Shown here: in pieces, positions 16,198 through 21,980 of the stretch
How the letters are laid out: each line of letters begins with the position of its first letter
Position numbering within the stretch: position 1 is the stretch's first letter
Notes under the pieces: model-generated
Databases searched by the model: none
What the model saw: the letters and a program-made list of their open reading frames with translations, nothing else
What the model was told of the DNA's origin: nothing
From: an uncultured Eubacteriales bacterium
GTDB lineage: Bacteria > Bacillota > Clostridia > Oscillospirales > Acutalibacteraceae
Assembly (NCBI GenBank): GCA_934444365.1
Contig: CAKSCM010000024.1
Location: forward strand, 1 to 21,980
DNA length: 21,980 bases
Direction: 5' to 3'
Program-made: the position numbers and the translations under genes

Positions 16198-16788
16198 TCA
16201 GATTATGGTCAGTCCCGAATTGTTTATAAACCACTCTTTTTGAGCTTCGAGCCTTTCGTCAAGGGTATCGTCTATTACGGTCGAATCATCGGCCGCAAAT
16301 GCACAGAACCCTCCGAGCTTTATGCTGTCATCAATCTCCACCGTAACCGACGGACCGAGCCTGACGGCAATATCGGCGGCGTACTTACGGTCGGCCTCGC
16401 GAATGGTTATTTTCCGGCACCTGCCGAGCTTTGACGCGATAGCGTCGGCCGATCTGAGCAGCATGTCGCGGTATTCTGCAGTGTTTGTAAACTCGGCAAT
16501 TTTCCCACGGCAAACCTCAAAGGTCTCCTCCATTATGGCGTGGCGGCGCTCAAAAAGCTGCCTTCTCGCCTCAATTTCGGCATTTGTTACGGCCCGGCCG
16601 GCCTTTTCGTTAATGCGCGCCGAGCGCTGCTTGATTATAACATATGTCTCTGCTAAAACCTCGTTTTCGGTCCGTGCAAGCTCGTCGGAGACCCACTTTT
16701 CGGTCTCTTCGGAAATGCTTTTGCCGGTTTCCTCGCCCTCTCCGACTATCTCGGATATCATTTTTTGAAGCTTTTCGTCCTGATGCAC
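16198..16788 (-). CDS. ntpE: V-type ATPase subunit E (peripheral stalk)
   Basis: About 196 residues forming part of the peripheral stalk that holds the catalytic head against the membrane part. The N-terminal half is a long charged helix rich in Glu/Lys/Arg, as in the family. The C-terminal half includes TIREADRKYAADIAVRLGPSVTVEIDDSI-like alternating sequence and ends with GGFCAFAADDSTVIDDTLDERL, typical of subunit E. The frame opens at GTG 16797, but TGAGGTGAG lies just downstream of that codon and fits a GTG at 16788 better. The gene follows subunit F within about 10 nt. It is the last gene of the operon, where A, B and D would be expected to follow. Confidence 0.9.
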   Translation of the reverse strand: MHQDEKLQKMISEIVGEGEETGKSISEETEKWVSDELARTENEVLAETYVIIKQRSARINEKAGRAVTNAEIEARRQLFERRHAIMEETFEVCRGKIAEFTNTAEYRDMLLRSADAIASKLGRCRKITIREADRKYAADIAVRLGPSVTVEIDDSIKLGGFCAFAADDSTVIDDTLDERLEAQKEWFINNSGLTII

Positions 16789-16798
16789 CAAGCTCACC

Positions 16799-17107
16799 TC
16801 AAATACTGATGCCTATGGCATCTCTAATATACTCGTTAATGGCGTCGCTGTCCCTGCCCCGTCCGTGGCGGTCGGGTATTTCAAGAAACAGCGCACCCTT
16901 TGACCCGAGCTTGCGCTCGTTTATAAAATCCTTTGCCACGCTGACAAGCTGCTGAGTGATCAGAATTATCCCGACGTCAGGATCGCTTTGCGCCTGCTTT
17001 ACGGCAATAATAACCTCCTCGCGGCTGTGGGCTTCGACGCCCTCTATCCCGGCAAGGCGCATGCCTGTCAATGTATCGTGGTTGTCGCTTATAAGCATGA
17101 ATTTCAC
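16799..17107 (-). CDS. V-type ATPase subunit F
   Basis: A 102-residue protein of the central stalk that in the family caps the D shaft and contacts the catalytic head. MLISDNHDTLTGMRLAGIEG matches the usual start of subunit F (a short strand, D, then a GFRLAG-like helix), and GIILITQQLV is the second conserved strand. ALFLEIPDRHGRGRD is close to the family's P-x-x-x-G-x-x end. Translation starts at GTG 17107, with GGGG upstream, giving the MKFMLIS start expected for the family. It lies between K and E. The D subunit it normally binds is not in this window. Confidence 0.92.
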   Translation of the reverse strand: MKFMLISDNHDTLTGMRLAGIEGVEAHSREEVIIAVKQAQSDPDVGIILITQQLVSVAKDFINERKLGSKGALFLEIPDRHGRGRDSDAINEYIRDAIGISI

Positions 17108-17151
17108 CGCTTACAACCCCGCTTTTTTAAGTGCTTTTTACGGCCGTCCGA

Positions 17152-17589
17152 TCAGCCTATAGAACTGATTATAATAAAGGATATTATAACGCCGTAAAGA
17201 GCAAGTGTCTCGCCGAGGGCGACGAATATAAGGGATTTACCGAAGTTTTTGGGATCCTCGGAGGTAGCGCCTATAGCGGCCGGTATACCCGAAGCCAGCG
17301 CCACGCCGCCGCCGATTGCCGCAAGTCCGGTACAAAGTCCGGCGGCAAGATATCCTAGTCCGGCAGACGAACCCGACGACGCCTGAACGGCGGTTTCTGC
17401 CGTCTCGGCGGAAGCACCCATAACCGAGCACAAAAGCAATGTAAACACTCCTGCAAGAGATGCGAAATGAGCCTTAAGAGCGCGAGAGCCGCTCCCCGTG
17501 CGTTTAAAATTCTTAAGCGCTACAAGCATAGCCGCTCCTACGGCAACGGGAGGTACCAAAAACAGTATAACCAAACTTAAAACTGACAT
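17152..17589 (-). CDS. ntpK: V-type ATPase subunit K (proteolipid c-ring)
   Basis: The ion-carrying ring subunit, about 145 residues. The core hairpin is GYLAAGLCTGLAAIGGGVALASGIPAAIG, then FGKSLIFVALGETLALYG, with the ion-binding glutamate in GET (residue 127 from this start). Two extra hydrophobic segments precede it (residues about 2-27 and 41-60), as in other clostridial K proteins. The glutamate is followed by Thr and, five residues on, Tyr, as in sodium-type rings. No glutamine occurs in the first core helix, so the coupling ion is unclear. The frame opens at ATG 17598, but AAAGGA lies only 1 nt before it and about 10 nt before the ATG at 17589, so I prefer 17589. Confidence 0.93.
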   Translation of the reverse strand: MSVLSLVILFLVPPVAVGAAMLVALKNFKRTGSGSRALKAHFASLAGVFTLLLCSVMGASAETAETAVQASSGSSAGLGYLAAGLCTGLAAIGGGVALASGIPAAIGATSEDPKNFGKSLIFVALGETLALYGVIISFIIISSIG

Positions 17590-17618
17590 ATCATTCATAT
17601 CCTTTCGAAAGCTTTAAT

Positions 17619-19556
17619 TTATTTTTGTTTAACAAAGGTGACCGGAGCAAACTGTACTCCCGAGCCCTCATAAAAACGGTTGAACATCTCGTAAAATTCA
17701 AGACGCAAGCTCTGAACTCCGACGAGTAATCCCTCAAGCGCCAAAACAAACACGTTTCCGAATACTATCATTATGTAATATCCGACGCCGCCGAGCATTT
17801 CGGCCAGATTAAAGAACACCATCATCATACTTGCGTGAACGAGCACAAAGGCGCCCACACGAAGGAATGAAACGGTATTGGTAAGATACGAAAGCAGCGA
17901 CTCGAAAACCTCGAAAAAGGCCTGCACGAGGTATCCGCCCCAGCTTTCCGGCTGCCAGTTTTTATCGCCGTTTACAAGCTTTATAAGCGGCTCTGACAAT
18001 AAAAGCACCACGGCCGGTATCGCTATCATAAACACGGCGGCCTTGCTTAAAGCCGACGGCACCGGCAACACCATACCGAGCGCCGTTACTATAATTCCGC
18101 TGTAAAGAATGAACCCTGCAAGTCCGTTCGCCGAGAAAAGAGCCTGCCCGCGGTCGTGCTGTTTGAGCTTTGAAAAAATGTTGAGCCCCAAGGCCATCAG
18201 CATAAGCACAACGCCTATTACTATAGCGAAAATAAGTATCGACATGGTACTGTCGGAGGCCATGACATTTATCGGCTTGCCGTTTTTAAAGCCCAGCGCG
18301 TTGTAAAGGGGATTAAGCACTTCTTCAAAGCCGAAGACCGAACCGAACACAAGGCCGAAAAACGCGCCCGAAATTCCGCACGGTATAAGCAGCCGTCCCA
18401 GATCCATCTTTTTAAGCTTATACATAAGCCAGCCGACTATCGACAGCACTATTCCCTGACCGACATCCGCAAACATAATACCGTAAAGCAGGGTGTAGGT
18501 TATAGCCACGAAAACGGTCGGGTCAAACTCGCCGTACTTCGGAACACCGAACATTTTAATGTAGAATTCGTAGCTGTTGAAAAGCCTCGGATTTTTAAGC
18601 AGTGTCGGAGGCTGTACCCGACTGACATTTCTTGTATCGGTAAAGGTAAGACGCACCGTGTCCACCTTGGAAAGAGCTTTTTCAAACTCCGGCTTTTTTG
18701 AAAGCGGAATCCAGCCTATAAGCACAAAATGATCTATATGCCGCACGGCATGCTTTTTAATCTCGAAGGCCTGAGAAAAGCTGGTAAGTATTGAATAAAG
18801 GGTCAATAAATGCTCGGTCTCGTTTTGCCAGTACTCCTTTATTGTAGCGTCTATTTCCTTTATTCGCTGTCCGGCCTTTTCCTGACGGGCTTTCTTTTCG
18901 GCTATTGCCTCGTCGGCCGTCGAAACGGCGTCGGGAATATGTACCCTCTGGAAGAAAAGCACCGCGAATATACGGTCGACATCGTCAATAACGCTTTTAG
19001 GAGCGGTATACATTCCCCAGTAATAATCCCGGTCGTTCGAAAATGGGACAAACAGGACATTGGGATTATCGGCATACATATCAAGCATTTTGTAGCTTTC
19101 GGCCGGAAGTCTGCCGAACCTTACCGCAATAAACTCGCAATCGAATATATCGTGTATTTTTACATCTATACCCGTAAAATGCTGTAATTGCTCGCATTCC
19201 TCGCGACAGGATTTTATCTCCTCTTCAAGCCTTGTGCGCTCGTTTTGTATTTCCCCGAATTTATCCTCCAGAGCCGCTATGTCGGATTCGCACTGCTCGG
19301 CGCTCATGTTTTCGGGCGCCGTGTTCACGATCTTCGGTTCAATACCCGACACCGACATAAAGCTCTTTATTCGCTCAAGCGGCTGTTTGTACGGGTTTTC
19401 GCTGCTGAGCTTTTCCAGATTATGAAGGCTTTCGGATAAATACTCAGCCGTATTTTCAGGTTGAAAACAGTCTGTCATAAGGCAGGCTACCGAAGCCTCG
19501 TCAAGCTTTGAAAAATCACCCGAAATGTTGACCATTTTCATTCTTTCAACCGACAC
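17619..19556 (-). CDS. ntpI: V-type ATPase subunit I (membrane stator)
   Basis: A 645-residue subunit that forms the ion half-channels beside the K ring and anchors the peripheral stalk. The N-terminal half (to about 330) is hydrophilic with coiled-coil segments (around 85-125 and 215-245). The C-terminal half has about seven to eight hydrophobic helices, including FDPTVFVAITYTLLYGIMFADVGQG and YLTNTVSFLRVGAFVLVHASM. The latter contains the conserved channel arginine in SFLRVG. Start GTG 19556, with GGTGAG upstream. It lies 20 to 30 nt upstream of K but 178 nt after the subunit C gene. Confidence 0.95.
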   Translation of the reverse strand: MSVERMKMVNISGDFSKLDEASVACLMTDCFQPENTAEYLSESLHNLEKLSSENPYKQPLERIKSFMSVSGIEPKIVNTAPENMSAEQCESDIAALEDKFGEIQNERTRLEEEIKSCREECEQLQHFTGIDVKIHDIFDCEFIAVRFGRLPAESYKMLDMYADNPNVLFVPFSNDRDYYWGMYTAPKSVIDDVDRIFAVLFFQRVHIPDAVSTADEAIAEKKARQEKAGQRIKEIDATIKEYWQNETEHLLTLYSILTSFSQAFEIKKHAVRHIDHFVLIGWIPLSKKPEFEKALSKVDTVRLTFTDTRNVSRVQPPTLLKNPRLFNSYEFYIKMFGVPKYGEFDPTVFVAITYTLLYGIMFADVGQGIVLSIVGWLMYKLKKMDLGRLLIPCGISGAFFGLVFGSVFGFEEVLNPLYNALGFKNGKPINVMASDSTMSILIFAIVIGVVLMLMALGLNIFSKLKQHDRGQALFSANGLAGFILYSGIIVTALGMVLPVPSALSKAAVFMIAIPAVVLLLSEPLIKLVNGDKNWQPESWGGYLVQAFFEVFESLLSYLTNTVSFLRVGAFVLVHASMMMVFFNLAEMLGGVGYYIMIVFGNVFVLALEGLLVGVQSLRLEFYEMFNRFYEGSGVQFAPVTFVKQK

Positions 19557-19734
19557 TTTGCTATCTCACCTGCCAAAACAAAAATTTAAAATTAAAGGGT
19601 TCAAATCAAATTAAAAATAAATATATTTAAAGCCTGCTTCAAGACACAACAGGCCGTCACACCCGGGTTTGCAAAACCGGATATCAGCCGCCGATAATGC
19701 CCTTAAAAAACACAGCCTGCAGTCCTTTTAAGCC
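19557..19734 (-). other. A+T-rich gap inside the V-ATPase operon with palindrome
   Basis: A 178-bp spacer between subunits C and I in an otherwise compact operon. It holds a near-perfect 18-bp palindrome at 19663-19680 (one mismatch, centre TTTGCAAAA), a hairpin GCCTG/CAGGC at 19632-19654, and an A+T-rich stretch toward subunit I. It could be a processing site, attenuator or internal promoter, but I see no good -35/-10 pair. Confidence 0.5.
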
Positions 19735-20790
19735 CTACGACACGTCGCTTACTATCAGCTCATGCCTTTGATCAATAGGGATATCATAACGCACCGATTC
19801 GATAATGGTGGTAAGATCCTCATGCTGTATTTTAAGCAGCAGCACATAAGCTGCCAACACCGCCGGAGTCCCCTGAGAAAATCTGAGGGCCTTTTTACAT
19901 CTCGAATAGAGTATTCCGCTGAGCACCGAGTCAAACGGGCGGTTGCGAACCGATGTATCGGACGTATCGCTCTTATAGGGCGTAGTCGCAAGCACCATCA
20001 GCATGCCGCGCTCGTCGGAATTCATGAGCTCATGAAAATTCCGCTTATTTATGTGGCATCCGTGATGTATAATCAGCGAATCAATATCGGTAAACGATTC
20101 GGGATAATACTTACGGCACCGCCAGAGGGTTTTAAGGTTATGTATATCAGCCGATGTGCCAAGCATTTTTTCAAGAGACGAACGGGTCTCCTTGTCGTAC
20201 TTCTCGGCCCCCTTAAACAGCAGGTCGTAAAAATCGCTGAAAAGCGCCGCCTCAAGCCCCGTAAAATCAACCGACAGGTTCTCATCCTCGCCCGATGACA
20301 TATAAAACCTCTTAATGCTCGGAAATATCGTAAGCTCCCGCGTGGCATCCAGCAACGCCCGCGGAGTTGAGCTTTTTAAAAAAGGCTCAAAATCAAGCTT
20401 TATATGCTCGCGGAAATACTCGGGCAAGGTAAGCCTCACGGCCGCCGTTTGCTCAGCCCCCGAGCGAAGGCAAAGCCCTATTACACAGTTTATCTCGATA
20501 TACCTTATTATATAGGAATAAAGGTCGTCCGATATGGCGCTGTCAAACCGGCAAAGCGAAGCCAGATTTTCGTACATCGCCTTTTTGAGAAGAGCCTCGA
20601 GTCCGCCGCGGTGCTCTATGCCCTCGTGCATATTTTCCAGCACACCCGAAAAAAGCGGATTTGCCGAAAGCAGCGACGCTACCTGCCTTACCCCAGTGCA
20701 CTGCAAAAGCCTTTTGTAATCCTCGCCGGTTAAAAAGCTGCCGTATCTGGTGCGGATCTTCGACATGACCGCAAGATCTGCTTTTGACAC
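19735..20790 (-). CDS. ntpC: V-type ATPase subunit C
   Basis: About 351 residues. In the family, subunit C (the homologue of yeast subunit d) sits on the K ring and links it to the central shaft. The start ADLAVMSKIRTRYGSFLTGEDYKRLL matches the usual YAYAxARIRxxE beginning, and later LKTLWRCRKYYPES and YVLLLKIQHEDLTTIIESVRYDI match the conserved helices, including the closing motif near the C-terminus. The frame extends to 20838, but GGGGAGG lies about 9 nt before a GTG at 20790, and the extra 16 residues lack a ribosome binding site, so I chose 20790. It starts 64 nt after the G/H gene ends. Confidence 0.92.
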   Translation of the reverse strand: MSKADLAVMSKIRTRYGSFLTGEDYKRLLQCTGVRQVASLLSANPLFSGVLENMHEGIEHRGGLEALLKKAMYENLASLCRFDSAISDDLYSYIIRYIEINCVIGLCLRSGAEQTAAVRLTLPEYFREHIKLDFEPFLKSSTPRALLDATRELTIFPSIKRFYMSSGEDENLSVDFTGLEAALFSDFYDLLFKGAEKYDKETRSSLEKMLGTSADIHNLKTLWRCRKYYPESFTDIDSLIIHHGCHINKRNFHELMNSDERGMLMVLATTPYKSDTSDTSVRNRPFDSVLSGILYSRCKKALRFSQGTPAVLAAYVLLLKIQHEDLTTIIESVRYDIPIDQRHELIVSDVS

Positions 20791-20854
20791 TATAAGCACC
20801 TCCCCGGACGTGCCGTCCCAAACAAAATCACAGCACAAAAATCAAGTCCGGCGT

Positions 20855-21163
20855 TCATTTTATTACCGCCTCTACAATATGCTTGATCCAGGTACTCTTG
20901 TATGTATCATACTGCTTATCAAGCAAAGCCATCTGCCCCTCAAAGCGTTTTTTGGTTTCGGCTGTTTTTTCCTCGGTCTGTTTTTCGCGCGTAGCGGCAA
21001 GCTTTTCAAGCCGGCTGTCGGCCCTTGCCATATATTCGGAACGAAGCTTTTCCTTTCGCGCCGCCATGGATTCCCTGGCCTTCTCGCGCGACAAAACCGC
21101 CTCGTTCGACAGCTCCCTCGCTTTTTTATCGGCCTCAATTATTTTACCGAGTATCGCATCCAT
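20855..21163 (-). CDS. V-type ATPase subunit G/H (peripheral stalk)
   Basis: A 102-residue protein that is almost wholly a charged helix with high Lys/Glu/Arg/Ala content, as expected for the small stalk partner of subunit E. MDAILGKIIEADKKARELSNEA resembles the start of clostridial V-ATPase G/H subunits. The ATG at 21163 has GGAGGTG 7 nt upstream, a strong site. It is the first gene of the operon. The assignment relies on position and composition as much as sequence, since coiled coils diverge quickly. Confidence 0.82.
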   Translation of the reverse strand: MDAILGKIIEADKKARELSNEAVLSREKARESMAARKEKLRSEYMARADSRLEKLAATREKQTEEKTAETKKRFEGQMALLDKQYDTYKSTWIKHIVEAVIK

Positions 21164-21280
21164 TCCCTACACCTCCGCGAAACCGTCAGTCATCAATACG
21201 GTAACCGATAACAGGACAACACCCTGCATATAATAAGGGCGTAAAACGAAACCATAATTCATTATCGGTACTCGTCATAT

Positions 21281-21308
21281 ATAATACCACTTTTTTTGAA
21301 AAAAACAA
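21281..21308 (-). promoter_or_regulatory. Probable promoter of the V-ATPase operon
   Basis: On the minus strand, -35 TTGTTT (plus 21303-21308) and -10 TATTAT (21281-21286) with a 16-bp spacer sit about 120 bp before the first gene. The -35 box is imperfect, so confidence is moderate. Confidence 0.55.
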
Positions 21309-21522
21309 GGGGGAGACAACGCCATATGACAAAGTTTCATATCCCTGAATTTTACGTTCAAACCCGTAAATTCAAAACTCCCGTGTTTTCATTCGCAAAA
21401 AAGCATACCGCACCTTCTGCCGAAATTACTTGTTGTGTTGTACCTTATATGGACGGACCGCCCACGAAGCATTCTTTTTCTGCCGGAAGTACTTAAAAAT
21501 TCCCGTAAAAATGCCCTTACTA
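21309..21522. other. Intergenic region between divergent units
   Basis: This is the part of the 448-bp gap that lies between the V-ATPase promoter and the promoter of the small membrane protein. A plus-strand frame from ATG 21326 to 21496 would encode 56 residues with AAGGGGGAG upstream, but it resembles nothing I know and overlaps control sequences, so I do not call it a gene. Confidence 0.5.
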
Positions 21523-21551
21523 TTGACTTAATGCAAAAAAACGGGTATTAT
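21523..21551 (+). promoter_or_regulatory. Promoter of the small membrane protein gene
   Basis: -35 TTGACT (21523-21528) and -10 TATTAT (21546-21551) are separated by 17 bp, about 60 bp before the ATG. Confidence 0.78.
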
Positions 21552-21611
21552 ATACAGTGTAGATAACGTATTTTTCCGTTATCCCAAATTTTAAGTGCAG
21601 AGGTGTTTGAA

Positions 21612-21833
21612 ATGGAAGAGAAGAAAACCTTTTGGATCATCGCAGTTGTCGTGGCGTTGGCCGGCGTAGCCGCTGCTGTCGCTTACTTCGTTACCCGTTA
21701 CATCAGCAAACGCAATGCCGAATTTGACGATTTTTATGGCTGTGACTGCCTTGACGACGGCTATGATGAGTGTGATTGCGGCTGTGATTGCTCGGATGAG
21801 AGCTGTGAAAATCACGAGCCCGCCGCTGAATAA
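21612..21833 (+). CDS. Small membrane protein with Cys/Asp-rich tail
   Basis: A 73-residue protein of unknown function that is clearly a gene: it has its own promoter, a ribosome binding site (AGAGGTG) 6 nt before the ATG, and a terminator. The order is a short charged start (MEEKKT), one hydrophobic helix (about residues 6-28), a basic turn (RYISKR), then an acidic tail of about 40 residues with seven cysteines and many Asp/Glu, including CDCLDD and ECDCGCDCSDESC. The frame opens at GTG 21603, but ATG 21612 fits the ribosome binding site. By the positive-inside rule the tail after the basic turn would face the cytosol. It could bind a metal or be lipid-linked or disulfide-bonded. All of that is speculation. 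Confidence 0.82.
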   Translation: MEEKKTFWIIAVVVALAGVAAAVAYFVTRYISKRNAEFDDFYGCDCLDDGYDECDCGCDCSDESCENHEPAAE

Positions 21834-21859
21834 TCGTTAATTGATTCAGCTGTTTTTCC

Positions 21860-21901
21860 GCCGTTTTCCGATTGTATTGTCGGAAAACGGCTTTTATTTT
21901 T
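21860..21901 (+). terminator. Rho-independent terminator of the small membrane protein gene
   Basis: A perfect 12-bp stem pairs 21860-21871 with 21880-21891, with an 8-nt loop, and is followed by TTTTATTTTT. It begins about 26 bp past the stop codon. Confidence 0.92.
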
Positions 21902-21934
21902 AAACTGTCGGTTTGTCAATGATGTGTTACAAAA

Positions 21935-21980
21935 TCAGAAGAGTTCGCCGTTAAGCTTAAAGGCATTAATATAATCAGCA
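21935..21980 (-). CDS. Partial 3' end of an unidentified minus-strand gene
   Basis: On the minus strand the window edge reads 14 codons, ADYINAFKLNGELF, then TGA. Codon choice resembles the neighbouring genes, and the convergent arrangement with the terminator at 21860-21901 fits the end of a gene. The piece is too short to identify. Confidence 0.4.
   Translation of the reverse strand, partial: ADYINAFKLNGELF

Noticed and set aside
21326..21496. Small plus-strand frame of 56 residues
   Set aside because: It has a purine-rich site upstream, but no recognisable sequence, and overlaps the control region between divergent promoters. It could be real, but evidence is too thin.

Overview
The window looks like chromosomal DNA of a Gram-positive anaerobe of the Clostridia, most likely an Oscillospiraceae/Ruminococcaceae-type gut bacterium. 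This rests on the gene content: type III pantothenate kinase, an ECF-type S component, a secreted protein with a type I dockerin, a V-type ATPase and Firmicute-type purine-rich ribosome binding sites. Promoters are close to the sigma-A consensus, with 16-17 bp spacers. The species call is inference. No rRNA, tRNA, CRISPR array, phage gene or complete insertion sequence was found.

Layout, left to right. (1) 108-1810, plus strand: a promoter, coaX, and an ECF S component that may import pantothenate, giving an import-and-phosphorylate pair for CoA synthesis. (2) 1923-4726, plus: a secreted C39-like cysteine peptidase with two SH3/Ig-like repeat blocks and a C-terminal dockerin, then a mutarotase-like (DUF4380-type) protein. 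(3) 4727-5251: a non-coding gap with a roughly 240-bp element that starts and ends in perfect hairpins and follows ATGA. It resembles a non-autonomous IS200/IS605-type element or structured RNA. The terminator of the next operon follows. (4) 5252-8753, minus: livH-livM-livG-livF, a branched-chain amino acid ABC transporter without its binding protein. (5) 9035-11543, plus: a consensus promoter, copZ and copA for copper export. (6) 11619-15818, plus: a promoter, a GT4 glycosyltransferase, and a 934-residue protein that joins a Wzy/O-antigen-ligase-like membrane domain to a second GT4 domain. This is a small surface-polysaccharide unit. (7) 16198-21163, minus: V-type ATPase genes in transcription order G/H, C, I, K, F, E. 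They supply the membrane rotor, stator and stalk parts, but the catalytic A and B subunits and the D shaft are absent. (8) 21523-21891, plus: a promoter, a 73-residue membrane protein with a Cys/Asp-rich tail, and a terminator. The last 46 bases hold the probable 3' end of another minus-strand gene.

The points most worth a second look are the hairpin-ended element at 4850-5092, the V-ATPase operon that ends after subunit E, the polymerase-glycosyltransferase fusion, the dockerin-tagged peptidase with a near-identical internal duplication, and the small Cys/Asp-rich membrane protein. Several starts given here were moved from the longest open frame to the codon with the best ribosome binding site: 1154, 3884, 8753, 16788, 17589, 20790 and 21612.
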